64,000 nucleotides of DNA from Desmonostoc muscorum LEGE 12446 (GTDB taxonomy: Bacteria; Cyanobacteriota; Cyanobacteriia; Cyanobacteriales; Nostocaceae): positions 8,021,001 to 8,085,000 of the forward strand of contig NZ_JADEXS020000001.1 in the NCBI RefSeq assembly GCF_015207005.2. The letters run 5' to 3'. Positions within the stretch are counted from its first letter, which is position 1. Every line of letters begins with the position of its first letter. Shown in pieces: positions 43,568 to 52,028 of this stretch. The position numbers and the translations under genes were made by a program. The notes beneath the pieces were generated by a model that worked only from the letters and a program-made list of their open reading frames with translations, was not told the DNA's origin and did not search any database.

Positions 43568-44017
43568 ATGTCAATTTTGAAAAGAGTTCCTTGGGTGTCC
43601 CTGGCGCTAGTACTGCTTAGCTACAGTACTTTGGGCTGGGTAATATCTGAAACACATCCTCCTATGTTTGTGTGGTCGGTGATTGTAATTGCTATCTTGC
43701 TGTTAATACTAACTTTGACAACTCCTTGGCCAAAAGTGACATACTACTACACTATTGTGTTTGAATCAAATGTTAGGGCTTTTGGCGTTGCCGTTTTAGC
43801 AGCTTTCTTGTTCTTTATTATGCTTGCCTGGTTTAGGATATTTCTTGATACCTTACTGATTATTTCGGCAACTATACTAGTCAGGATAGACTTTCAAGTA
43901 GCGGGTCTGAAGAAAAAACTAGCTTTTTGGAGTGCGTCTATTGTTTCATTGACAGGTTTGATCTTGGGTGCCCTCATCTACAAGTTAGTAAATTCTGAAA
44001 TTTTATTGACCTTATAA
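43568..44017 (+). CDS. Hypothetical membrane protein with four helices
   Basis: A 149-residue protein with about four predicted membrane helices (first helix VSLALVLLSYSTLGWVIS, second VIVIAILLLILTLT, third GVAVLAAFLFFIML, last SIVSLTGLILGALIYKL). I do not recognise the family. The composition is protein-like, with a good ATG and a normal stop. It is alone, followed by repeat DNA including a palindrome at 44167-44194. A possible role in membrane or regulation cannot be deduced. Confidence 0.65.
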   Translation: MSILKRVPWVSLALVLLSYSTLGWVISETHPPMFVWSVIVIAILLLILTLTTPWPKVTYYYTIVFESNVRAFGVAVLAAFLFFIMLAWFRIFLDTLLIISATILVRIDFQVAGLKKKLAFWSASIVSLTGLILGALIYKLVNSEILLTL

Positions 44018-44098
44018 AATAGAGAATATCATCAGTTATTCCTAAAAATTCAGAATCTAGAATACAGAGGATTTGGATACCCAAGCCGACTCACAGAT

Positions 44099-44194
44099 CA
44101 GATTCCCGACTTCTGAGCAAAGTTGGGAATTTGATTGGGGACTTCCAGTTAAAAAAATATCCAGTCGTAGGGGCGCATAGCTATGCGCCCCTAC
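44099..44194. repeat. Hairpin and perfect 28-bp palindrome
   Basis: GATTCCCGACTTCTGAGCAA then GTTGGGAATT at 44102-44133 resembles the hairpin at 29098-29128. GTAGGGGCGCATAG followed by its exact complement lies at 44167-44194; it is a member of the covarying palindrome family. Confidence 0.75.
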
Positions 44195-44241
44195 AAATGT
44201 ACAAATAATTTAGGATAATTTATTTTTTGGAAGTCCCTTAT

Positions 44242-45069
44242 TCAAAATCCAACGTGTTCAAATAGTAGCAGAGACAGAAAAAAATCCATGATAAAAATTG
44301 ACACCCAACTAGTAACAACTGCTTTTGTTGCTGATTCTCCTACTTCCTTTGCTCCCCCCTTAGTAGTTAATCCCCAACTACAACCAATGACAGCAACTAG
44401 CACCCCAAAAAGAAATCCTTTGAGCAAAATAATCAACAAATCTGAGGGTTCTAAAAAATTTCTGACTGATTCTAAAAAGGTTTCTGGAACAATTTGGTAA
44501 AATTGCCATGCAGCAACAACTCCCCCGGCGATACCCATAGCTAAAGCAAAAACTGTCATCAAAGGCATCATCAAGCAACAAGCAATTACTCTAGGAAGTA
44601 CTAGATAATCAATTGGATCGGTTTTGAGCATATAAAGTGCATCAATTTGCTCTGTGACTCGCATTGCGCCTATTTCAGCGGCAAAAGCAGAACCTACTTG
44701 TCCCGCCATAATGCTAGCGGTCAAAATTGGAGCCAATTCTCTGCAAAAAGCCAATGCAAAAGCACCTCCCACAGCATTGACAGCACCAAATCGCACTAAT
44801 TCTCTCGCTGTCTGAATAGTAAAAATCATTCCTGCAAAACCACCCACAAGCAAAACTGGAGAGATAGAAGCCGGGCCAGCCGTCACCATGTGTTGCAAAA
44901 TCTTGCGGTAGTAGGTTTTTCCCTGGAGTAAATGCAGCCACACCTGACCAAATAGCAGTAGTGCTGCAAAACAGCGTACAATCCAACATTGTTCAAAATT
45001 TTTTTTTGGTTGCAATTCAAAGGGTTTGAAATTTAATAATATTTCCCATAATGTAGTGTCAATAATCAT
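44242..45069 (-). CDS. MlaE/YrbE-family ABC transporter permease
   Basis: A 275-residue permease of the MlaE type, part of lipid-transport ABC systems that work with MCE proteins (in plastids called TGD1). Landmarks: LLVGGFAGMIFTIQTARELV, FCRELAPILTASIMAGQVGSA, IGAMRVTEQIDALYML and the end VVTSWVSIFIMDFFLSLLLF. The conserved EIGAMRVTEQIDAL segment is intact. No ATPase or MCE gene is adjacent in the window, so partners are elsewhere. Five or six helices. It starts one to two bases away from a divergent secreted protein gene. Confidence 0.9.
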   Translation of the reverse strand: MIIDTTLWEILLNFKPFELQPKKNFEQCWIVRCFAALLLFGQVWLHLLQGKTYYRKILQHMVTAGPASISPVLLVGGFAGMIFTIQTARELVRFGAVNAVGGAFALAFCRELAPILTASIMAGQVGSAFAAEIGAMRVTEQIDALYMLKTDPIDYLVLPRVIACCLMMPLMTVFALAMGIAGGVVAAWQFYQIVPETFLESVRNFLEPSDLLIILLKGFLFGVLVAVIGCSWGLTTKGGAKEVGESATKAVVTSWVSIFIMDFFLSLLLFEHVGF

Positions 45070-45071
45070 TT

Positions 45072-45383
45072 ATGAACAGGATAAAATATGTAATTTTTGT
45101 GTTGTTATTAATACTATCTTTTTTAGTGGCGCTTCCAGCTTTTGCATCTGTGTGCCGGAATTACAATCGTCACCAGATTTGTATTCTCAGTATTAACCGA
45201 AGTGCCAAAAATTATTGGGAATACAGGGCAGCGGTTAGTGTAGATGGAGTAAAAACACCCATTGAGGTCTACAATTGTCGTCAAAGAGTTAAGGTTCAAC
45301 AAGACGGAACTGTTTTGCCTTTTGAGAAAAAAAGCCCTGGTGAAATGATATGCAGCTTTTTTAAAGGTAATGATTCACTGTAA
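45072..45383 (+). CDS. Small secreted Cys-containing hypothetical protein
   Basis: A 103-residue protein with a signal peptide (FVLLLILSFLVALPAFAS, cut after FAS near residue 26) and a small mature part with four cysteines (VCRNYNRHQIC, NCRQRV, MICSFF). Disulfide formation in the lumen or periplasm is likely. No family recognised. It starts 2 bases from the divergent MlaE gene, so the promoters overlap with the opposite gene's 5' part, which is unusual for two real genes; the signal peptide and cysteines support reality. Confidence 0.65.
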   Translation: MNRIKYVIFVLLLILSFLVALPAFASVCRNYNRHQICILSINRSAKNYWEYRAAVSVDGVKTPIEVYNCRQRVKVQQDGTVLPFEKKSPGEMICSFFKGNDSL

Positions 45384-45635
45384 AAGTGGTATCAAATAGT
45401 CCGTAAAATAGATGATTTACATACGGTTAACTGTTCAGGACTACCGTATGAAGCTGCATATAAAATTAGGGTACGAAGTGTGACAAATTGACCGTTGAGT
45501 TGAAAAATTTGGGTGGCTGCCAAGTTCGATTTTGCATGATTTTATGACTTTTTCATACACAGATAAGAGCAATTTGTCATTTGTCATTTTTTTTCGTAAT
45601 GTTTGAAACGTCAGCTTTAATCTACTCTTAAAATT

Positions 45636-46115
45636 ATGCTCGAACATCTTGATGAATTGGTAATTTATCGAGAAGATTACGAAAGTTTGGAAGCAAATAT
45701 ATTAATTAATCGAATGTATCAAGAGCTTACCTTGTTATATGGTGGTACGGCAAATGGCAAGTTTCCGCCGCTTGACTTCAGTCAACCTGGATCTGTGTTT
45801 GTTATTGGCTGGATTCAAAGGCAGGCGATCGCTTGTGGTGCAGTTGTTCCACTTGCACAGGAAATCGGGGAAATTAAACGCCTGTTTGTGGAATCGCCTT
45901 GGCGTGGTCGAGGAGTGGCTAAGGCTGTTCTGGCTGATTTAGAAAGACGTGCTGAGATTTTTGGTTATCGCAAGTTATGGGTAGAAACAGGCATTTATCA
46001 ACCAACAGCGATTCGGTTATATGAAACTGCGGGTTATCAACACATAGCACCCTATGGGCATTACGTGGGTAATCCAGTGAGTATTTGTTTTGAGAAACAA
46101 ATTGTTGAATCTTAA
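45636..46115 (+). CDS. GNAT-family N-acetyltransferase
   Basis: A 159-residue GCN5-type acetyltransferase. The acetyl-CoA site is in EIKRLFVESPWRGRGVAKAV (motif A: RGRGVA), then LWVETGIYQPTAIRLYET and AGYQHIAPYGHYVG (motif B). It transfers acetyl to an amine on an unknown small molecule or protein. Single gene, convergent with the GTPase gene; GAATTCT repeats separate them. Confidence 0.87.
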   Translation: MLEHLDELVIYREDYESLEANILINRMYQELTLLYGGTANGKFPPLDFSQPGSVFVIGWIQRQAIACGAVVPLAQEIGEIKRLFVESPWRGRGVAKAVLADLERRAEIFGYRKLWVETGIYQPTAIRLYETAGYQHIAPYGHYVGNPVSICFEKQIVES

Positions 46116-46243
46116 CAACAAAGAGATTCTCCAATTGAATTTTCTGCGGCTGGTGGATCAATAATTCGTAGTGCTTCTGGGTGTTGAGTTCTACTCCGAA
46201 CTGATTTATTCTGAATTCTGAATTCTGTATTCTGTATTCTTCT

Positions 46244-47593
46244 TCAACGTTTAATTCCTTTAAAACGTTCTTGTGCTGCCTGAAAAGCTTCTTGCATCAC
46301 CGACTGAATTCTCTGGGGATCGGGTTTTTTACCTCCCATTAAATCACCAAAGTAAACGCAGGCTGCTTCACCTAATGCCCAGGTGTAGGCGGCTGCCCAA
46401 GATGCGGCGATCGCACTGCCAAAAACTGGTATAAACTTGATTAATTCTCGCCCGATGGCTTGTGCGAGGAAACCACCAGCGATCGCACTTACAACACCCC
46501 CGGCTTGGGATGGCGTCAACGTCTGCCCATATAATTTTCCTAAAATACCCACCATCGAAACTTGCAGGGCTGTTAGCACAGGCATTGTGGCAAATGGCAA
46601 TGGCACAGCAGCCAAAGTTGCAGACATAATCGCAAAAGGCAAAATATAACGACGTGCTGTATCACGGTAAAGGTTGCCAATTTGCTTACCAACTTCTTCC
46701 CGATTCAATAGCTGATAAATCGCCTGGGCTTCTGCTTGTGGGAGTAGTTCTGCAAGCGTATCTCTCAGGGCTTCTAAGCCATAAAATACGGGGGTATAGC
46801 CATCTTCTTCTAAAGTAAAGTCAATAAGTACACAGCGAATCTCCTTCGGAGAGGCTTCGCCAACGCTTAGTCCGGCAAAAGCTTCTTGTATGCCAGTCAA
46901 TGCGCGGCTGACTTCCTCAAAGTCTGGCGGATAATCAGGATGATCGACAGTATCGGGCGGATAAACTTCGTGTAAGCAGGTAACCGCTAGCAAACAGGGA
47001 ATATCTGGATACTTCTGGCGCAGCTGTTGAGCAATTTGTCGTAGGGTTTCAGTTGCAAAATCATTGATTTTGACAGTCAAAACTAAGATTCTGGCGGAAC
47101 GAGTGTCCTGTTGCAAATCGCCAAGTAACTCTTGAATGATTGCTTGAGTATCCTGATTAACATCACCTAATCCCACCGTATCAGTAAAAATCAGTAATGG
47201 CAGTTCATTGGAAGGATAGGCATAGCGCTGGGTGTGTTGGGTGTGGGGACGAAATCCTTGACCGACAATTTCCGCAGAAACTCCCGTCAGCCCACGCACA
47301 ATTGAGCTTTTCCCGGCTTGGGGTTTACCAATTAACAGGGCTTCGGTGGTTGGCAGTTCGGCTCGAACTTTCTCTAAAATCTCCGCAACTTGAGCCTCAC
47401 TGACACTAAACCAATCAACAACAGTCTGTGCCAGTTGTTCTACGGGTAATAGTTGCGTCAAACCTGTTGTTGCTTTGTTCCAGACATCAGCAATGCGATT
47501 TTTCCATGAGTTATCCACCGATTTGTTGGTTACACTATCGGTGAGTTCACTCAATTGCTGAGAGTCAGGATCGGGTGGCTCAGTCATTCCCAT
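46244..47593 (-). CDS. Era/YcjF-like GTPase with DUF697-type membrane domain
   Basis: A 449-residue GTPase. The P-loop is GKPQAGKSS at residues 89-97, the G3 region is TDTVGLGD, and the G4 region, normally NKxD, reads LLAVTCLHEV. The C-terminal half is a hydrophobic region with helices (VPLPFATMPVLTALQVSMVG, GGVVSAIAGGFLAQAIG), like the DUF697 domain. It may act at a membrane. Residues around GLSVGEASPKEIR (near 46840-46870) are encoded by a dispersed repeat inserted in frame. Single gene; cellular role unknown. Confidence 0.82.
   Translation of the reverse strand: MGMTEPPDPDSQQLSELTDSVTNKSVDNSWKNRIADVWNKATTGLTQLLPVEQLAQTVVDWFSVSEAQVAEILEKVRAELPTTEALLIGKPQAGKSSIVRGLTGVSAEIVGQGFRPHTQHTQRYAYPSNELPLLIFTDTVGLGDVNQDTQAIIQELLGDLQQDTRSARILVLTVKINDFATETLRQIAQQLRQKYPDIPCLLAVTCLHEVYPPDTVDHPDYPPDFEEVSRALTGIQEAFAGLSVGEASPKEIRCVLIDFTLEEDGYTPVFYGLEALRDTLAELLPQAEAQAIYQLLNREEVGKQIGNLYRDTARRYILPFAIMSATLAAVPLPFATMPVLTALQVSMVGILGKLYGQTLTPSQAGGVVSAIAGGFLAQAIGRELIKFIPVFGSAIAASWAAAYTWALGEAACVYFGDLMGGKKPDPQRIQSVMQEAFQAAQERFKGIKR
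46840..46870. repeat. Dispersed repeat inserted in the GTPase gene
   Basis: TCTCCTTCGGAGAGGCTT followed by CGCCAACGCTTA, palindromic in its first part (CTCC TTCG GGAG-like), is a widespread Nostoc-type repeat sequence. It is read in frame as SVGEASPKE. Confidence 0.55.
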
Positions 47594-47912
47594 GAAAAAG
47601 GTAGATATATTTATCCTACCGTTAAACTTGGTTCAGCACTAGGTTGAAAAAGGGAGTAGGGAGTGGGAAAGAGGCTCCAGGGGCAGGGGGTAGGGTGCAG
47701 GGGAAGCAACGCCAAAAAGTGAGATCATCGTCTAATGAGCTTTCTTGAGCAGGGGGAGCAGGAGAAGCAGGGGGAGTCAAGATAAAATCCTAGTAATTTT
47801 TACTACTAAAATATAATAAATACACTTAATTTCTTTTTCTCCCCCTGCCTCCCCTGCCTCCCCTGCCTCCCCTGCCTCCCCTGCCTCCCCACTCCCCACT
47901 CCCCACTCCCTT
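47594..47912. other. Intergenic region with CCTCCCCTG period-10 repeat
   Basis: No gene. GGGGCAGGGGG-type runs at 47675-47780 and (CCCCTGCCTC)n at 47838-47888, followed by (CCCCACT)n up to 47910. These purine/pyrimidine-rich arrays end at the stop of the diguanylate cyclase gene. Confidence 0.85.
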
Positions 47913-49127
47913 TTACAGACCAGATTGCCGCTTGAGACGTTTGTGAGCATACATTAACTCGTCAGATCTGGCAACGAGTTGTTCTAGTGACATATTGCTC
48001 TCTGGTGAGCAACGCTGTATTCCCATACTCATGGAAAGTTGATAGCTACGGTTTTGCTTTTGATTGAAGTTGGCAATATTTGCTTGCAGATGTGCTTGGA
48101 TGTTTTCTGCATCTTTGAAGTAGCTGGAGATGAAAACAATGAACTCATCTCCACCCAACCGAGCAACAATATCCGAGTTGCGAAAACTTTGCTTCAGTAA
48201 TCGAGCAGCATCAACAATTAAGGCGTCTCCCATATCGTGACCAAGGGTGTCGTTAATCTGTTTTAATCCGTCTAAATCAATGAAAACTACCCAGGATAAC
48301 AGTTTCATCCGGTAAGCAATTTTGAGTTGTTGTTCAGCCAGTAGGAAGAAACCACGCCGATTATGCAAACCTGTTAATTCATCGGTTAGTGATAACTGTC
48401 TGCCTTCGATTTCTGCTTGTTTACGGTTGCGAATTTCTTGGATGAGTTCCATCTGGGCGATGGTCTGACGACTTAGGCGGTACAGTGCATCTAACTGCTG
48501 GTCACTTAACTGACGAGGAATGATATCGATGACACACAACGTTCCTATGGGAAAACCATTGGCTGTAACTAGCGGTACACCAGCATAAAAACGAATTTTG
48601 GGATTATTTTTAACTAGGGGATTGTTTGCAAAGCGTTCGTCTTTGATGGTGTTGGCAACTACTAATATCTCCTGTGGTTGCAGAATGGCATGGGAGCAAA
48701 AAGCCCACTCTCTAGGTATTTCCCGCGCTTTTATTCCCACCTTGGATTTAAACCATTGGCGATCGCTATCAATTAAGCCAATTAAAGCAATTGGAGTACT
48801 ACAAATGTAGGCAGCAAGAATAGTCAGGTCATCAAATCTTTGTTCCGGTAGGGTATCGAGAATATTGTAATCCTCCAATGCTTTGAGCCTTTCTGCTTCA
48901 TTTTCAGGTAGAGGAGCAGGTCGGGTTTTCACAGATGAGCGTCTCAACTTTAGGCAACAAAGTCCGCTAGGCTGTAAATTTTGCAATAATCGCAGGATTC
49001 TCTCTCGAACGTCAAACCTGCGCGATACAAATATCTCTGCAACAGAAATTAAAATTCGGTTGAATCTTGTACAGAGATATTGTATTGCATTATGTTCTTC
49101 ATGCCTTCGGTCTGCTCTGTTGTTCAT
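47913..49127 (-). CDS. Diguanylate cyclase with GAF domain
   Basis: A 404-residue signalling enzyme that makes cyclic di-GMP. An N-terminal 65-residue part is followed by a GAF domain (about 85-235: [45 protein letters not shown]) and a GGDEF domain (about 240-404). The active-site motif GGDEF is at 325-329, and an RxxD inhibitory site (RNSD, 316-319) is five residues upstream, so product inhibition is likely. No membrane helices. The start ATG at 49127 is followed by a basic segment; a later start is possible. Single gene. Confidence 0.92.
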   Translation of the reverse strand: MNNRADRRHEEHNAIQYLCTRFNRILISVAEIFVSRRFDVRERILRLLQNLQPSGLCCLKLRRSSVKTRPAPLPENEAERLKALEDYNILDTLPEQRFDDLTILAAYICSTPIALIGLIDSDRQWFKSKVGIKAREIPREWAFCSHAILQPQEILVVANTIKDERFANNPLVKNNPKIRFYAGVPLVTANGFPIGTLCVIDIIPRQLSDQQLDALYRLSRQTIAQMELIQEIRNRKQAEIEGRQLSLTDELTGLHNRRGFFLLAEQQLKIAYRMKLLSWVVFIDLDGLKQINDTLGHDMGDALIVDAARLLKQSFRNSDIVARLGGDEFIVFISSYFKDAENIQAHLQANIANFNQKQNRSYQLSMSMGIQRCSPESNMSLEQLVARSDELMYAHKRLKRQSGL

Positions 49128-49780
49128 TTCACTCTAAGCTTTCACTGTGCAAATTCCCTGAATATGTAGATGCTTACAAGGTCTTGTGCCCAAAGCCAGG
49201 TTGAAAAAGATCAAAATCCGCTAAAAATTATCAAAACTTATTAAATTGCGAAAGTTCTTCGTATAAGCTTGATATTTTTGATACTATAAATTCGTCTAGA
49301 CCTTGAGAAAAGTTCGGGGTTCATCTGGCAAAATTCTTCATTAGTCGGGAAATTTTACCAAATAATACCATCGCCGCGTCTCCGTGTCCCGGCGTCTTTG
49401 CGTCAGCCTCAATCATCCCCTGATTACAGCAATTTTCAGGTAATTAAACCATAGGGTAGGGTAGCACAGCTGTGCTACCCTACAAGGGATTGTGGTTTAA
49501 ATAGATGAAAAAGGCTGTAAACAACGCCGAATATGCTGGGCATTTGAGCGATCGCATTGCAGGCATAAGGGATTACCAAGAAATAAATTATCCAATCTTG
49601 TGGGGTGGGCAACATGAGCGCCCAGTTCATAGGGCGGGCGAGACGCCCACCCCACAATAAATAATTGGATATTTTTTTATTTGGAAGTCCCTAACTGAAA
49701 ACTGTCGCTGTGTCGGCAGTTTGGTTTCTTCAGTTGCACATATCCAGACACGAAAATTGTGATTATGACGACGTTTGACG
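49128..49780. other. Gene-free region with repeats
   Basis: No gene supported. It holds a TCTCCGTGTCCCGGCGTCTTTGCGT repeat piece at about 49378-49403 (shortened name: CCCGGCGTCTTTGCGT), a perfect palindrome copy at 49456-49483 identical to that at 4590-4617 with a TGTGGTTTAAATAGATG flank, and an inverted-repeat element at 49586-49667 with arms TTGTGGGGTGGGC and GCCCACCCCACAA. Confidence 0.7.
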
Positions 49781-50020
49781 TTAAGATTCAGAATTCTGAT
49801 AGGACTCTAAAATTCCACTGCGAATAATTAGTTGTGGCCAAATTAACACAAAAAATCCCATCCAGGTCGCTACAGGGATGGAGACAAGAACTGTTAGCCA
49901 GATAGTTTTAAATAATAACCAGCTACCACTAATCAGGGTTACACCTGTGAGCAGTATAGACCAGGGTTGACACCACCAAGGTTTGTAGTTCCAAGGATTT
50001 AAGGGCTTTTGTTCAGACAT
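49781..50020 (-). CDS. Small two-helix membrane protein (DUF6737-like)
   Basis: A 79-residue protein with conserved-looking NPWNYKPWWCQPWSILLTG, one hydrophobic hairpin (VTLISGSWLLF and VLVSIPVATWMGFFVLIW) and no catalytic motif. Resembles cyanobacterial proteins of DUF6737. ATG 50020 (MSEQKPLNPWN) is chosen; the frame reaches 50059 but upstream residues are not conserved-looking. The final residues (YQNSES) and the stop come from GAATTCT-type repeat DNA. It follows the methyltransferase after 41 bases. Confidence 0.65.
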   Translation of the reverse strand: MSEQKPLNPWNYKPWWCQPWSILLTGVTLISGSWLLFKTIWLTVLVSIPVATWMGFFVLIWPQLIIRSGILESYQNSES

Positions 50021-50061
50021 TGATTTTATTTGGCAAATGTGCAAGTGTTCCTTGAACAAGT

Positions 50062-50835
50062 TTAAACGTCATAGTGCTTTTTTTCTTCCGTGGCCTGCGT
50101 ACTAGGGCAGGCAATAAATGTCCAAGTTGCCATATATGTTCCAACAAATATACTCGAATAATCAGCACTGCTATCAGAAATAAACCAATCAGGGATTACC
50201 TTCTGCTGTCGGACTCTCTCATCTAAGCCGACTTGTAAGGATATATTTTCGTGAACAATTTTTGCTTTGGCAATTTCTAGCATTTTTTCTACTGAATTTT
50301 GCAGCCACTCTGCTCGAACAAATAGACTGTGAGATGGATGGTTTCCATAGCAAAAAGGTACAACGATCGCCAGATATCCTTTGGAGTTTAGTATTTTATC
50401 CAAGCAGAATTGAATAATTTCTTGATCATCTTTTTTTTCTTGGGTTTCTTTGTCAATGCTATGAAATAGCAAACCTGCTAGAACGACGGCATCAAACTTT
50501 TGATTTTTTTCAGCTAATTGAGATAAGAAAAGTGATAAATCTTTGGTAACAAACTTTCTATTGGGGTAGACTTTTAAACATTGTTCAATAGCCAATTCAC
50601 TGTGATCGACTCCCAGATAGTCACATCGAACAGGTAGATATTTGCTTAAAGCGCCGTTACCGCAACCTAAATCCAATAAAGAGAAAGGCTTTTCTGGAAA
50701 AATGTTATCTAGAAAACTAGATGTAGGTATATAACGTGTCAAATTTTCAGGTGATTCAAAGTAAGAATAATAGTCATTTTCAAAACGTTCTTCTTCGGAT
50801 GTTTTGCGTTCAGGAACCAAATTATTCATTATCAA
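50062..50835 (-). CDS. SAM-dependent methyltransferase
   Basis: A 257-residue class I methyltransferase. Motif I is LLDLGCGNGALSKYL around residues 53-67, then YLGVDHSELAIEQC and FDAVVLAGLLFHS, all typical of SAM-binding Rossmann folds. A C-terminal part contains DWFISDSSADYSSIFVG. The substrate is unknown. It is followed by the small membrane protein gene. MIMN at the start leaves the exact ATG ambiguous by two codons. Confidence 0.85.
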   Translation of the reverse strand: MIMNNLVPERKTSEEERFENDYYSYFESPENLTRYIPTSSFLDNIFPEKPFSLLDLGCGNGALSKYLPVRCDYLGVDHSELAIEQCLKVYPNRKFVTKDLSLFLSQLAEKNQKFDAVVLAGLLFHSIDKETQEKKDDQEIIQFCLDKILNSKGYLAIVVPFCYGNHPSHSLFVRAEWLQNSVEKMLEIAKAKIVHENISLQVGLDERVRQQKVIPDWFISDSSADYSSIFVGTYMATWTFIACPSTQATEEKKHYDV

Positions 50836-51528
50836 AACCTTACTTTATGAAGCTTATTTGATTACAAAGCGAAGCTCTCAAAACTCATAATTAAAGAACT
50901 TGGAAAAGTCTTGAGCGAATAGAATTCGCTACTACACAAGCGTTCGCGTAGCCTCCCGTTAGAGAAGTCCACGTTCGTAGACTAATACAAAATCAAGGGT
51001 TTTTAACCCAGGTCGGTGGGTAAAGTTTCGTGTCGCTGCGACTTGCACTCGCCCGGTGAATAATAAATTAGACTTTTCAAACAACCTCTGATAGCCTTTG
51101 AAGAAAAGCAATAGGTAGCAACTAATTTTCTATTACCAGGCAATACTGCTCGGATAAGCAGGGGAGGCAGGGGAAGCAGGGGAAGCAGGGGAGGCAAAAC
51201 TCAACGCCAGCCCCCATTTCTCCCCCTGCTCCCCCTGCTTGCCTCAACCAAGAAATTCCTTAACCGAGCAGTATTGTATTACCAGGATATTTGCTGTTGT
51301 TAATTTTAAAAATCTGTTTGAAGGTAGATTATAAATTCATCCTTATACGGGTTGCCAAAAGTGTATGTTCACTAATGTGCTTTAGGATGTTGTGTTACAG
51401 GACGCCAGCACCATTTTCAACTACCAATTCATTAAAGCGTTAAAGTGTCAAGCTTTGTCATACTCTATTTGTCCATAATCAAGTTTGGTGACATGACTCC
51501 GAGGCTTTAGCCTCGGAGCTTCTAAGAA
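50836..51528. other. Gene-free region with several repeats and hairpins
   Basis: No gene. A dispersed GC repeat lies at 50935-50970 (GCGTTCGCGTAGCCTCCCGT). An inverted element spans about 51131-51283: CAATACTGCTCGGATA and, reversed, CCGAGCAGTATTG, enclosing a GGGGAGGCA purine-rich array. A perfect 22-base hairpin CTCCGAGGCT/AGCCTCGGAG lies at 51497-51518, next to the ABC remnant. Confidence 0.65.
51497..51518. repeat. Hairpin CTCCGAGGCT-TT-AGCCTCGGAG
   Basis: Perfect 10-bp stem, 2-base loop, 11 bases beyond the stop of the ABC remnant. Resembles terminal hairpins of IS200/IS605 elements; it could also be a terminator. No transposase is present. Confidence 0.5.
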
Positions 51529-51825
51529 TCACTTCTTAGATTTCTTGGTTTTTCCCTTGCGGGGTTTTAAACCCATTCTTCTGATAATTCGGCCTGCTAA
51601 ATGAAAATAGCGATCGCCGTAGCTAATCACCAAGACTGTTTTACCACGCGATCGCACTTCTTCTAAGAATGGAGTATAAAATATTGCTTTAAATATAGAT
51701 GATTGAGCGGCTACCCACTCATCGAATAGATAAATTTGTCTATCTTCCAAGTATGCTCGAAGACCAGTAATTAATTTTCCTGAAGCATATTTACCGCTAC
51801 CATTGCCGCCGACAATGAAGACTAG
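51529..51825 (-). pseudogene. Remnant of a cyclic-peptide export ABC transporter ATPase (PvdE/SyrD type)
   Basis: Only the Walker A and the region after Walker B of an ABC ATPase remain. On the minus strand the frame begins right after a stop and reads LVFIVGGNGSGK, then YASGKLITGL; it joins directly to RAYLEDRQIYLFDEWVAAQ, then VLVISYGDRYFHLAGRII. In intact exporters, about 90-100 residues including the signature LSxGQ lie between these parts. The deletion kept the frame. FDEWVAAQ corresponds to the FDEWAADQ of PvdE/SyrD-type exporters. No transmembrane domain is found upstream. Nonfunctional remnant of a lost natural-product locus is the likely reading. Confidence 0.75.
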
Positions 51826-52028
51826 TTATTCAGGGTAAAGTGTTAGATATTGCAACAAGTCTTTTCCCGTGTCCCGGTGTCCTCTTCTCCATGCTCTATT
51901 TTCAGGTAAGTTTTCTATACTTACAGGTAAAAACTCCTGAAAGATCGCGGTAAGCTAGTTGGAATTAAAGCTGATTATGTCAGTAGATTGTTAAATTAGC
52001 TGCTCAGTTTTTCGGGGTGAAATTTGCA

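Noticed and set aside
49475..49657. Minus-strand ORF of 60 codons
   Set aside because: Lies wholly in palindrome and inverted-repeat DNA.
51497..51518. Hairpin considered proof of an insertion sequence
   Set aside because: No transposase or second end was found; kept only as a possible IS200/IS605 end.
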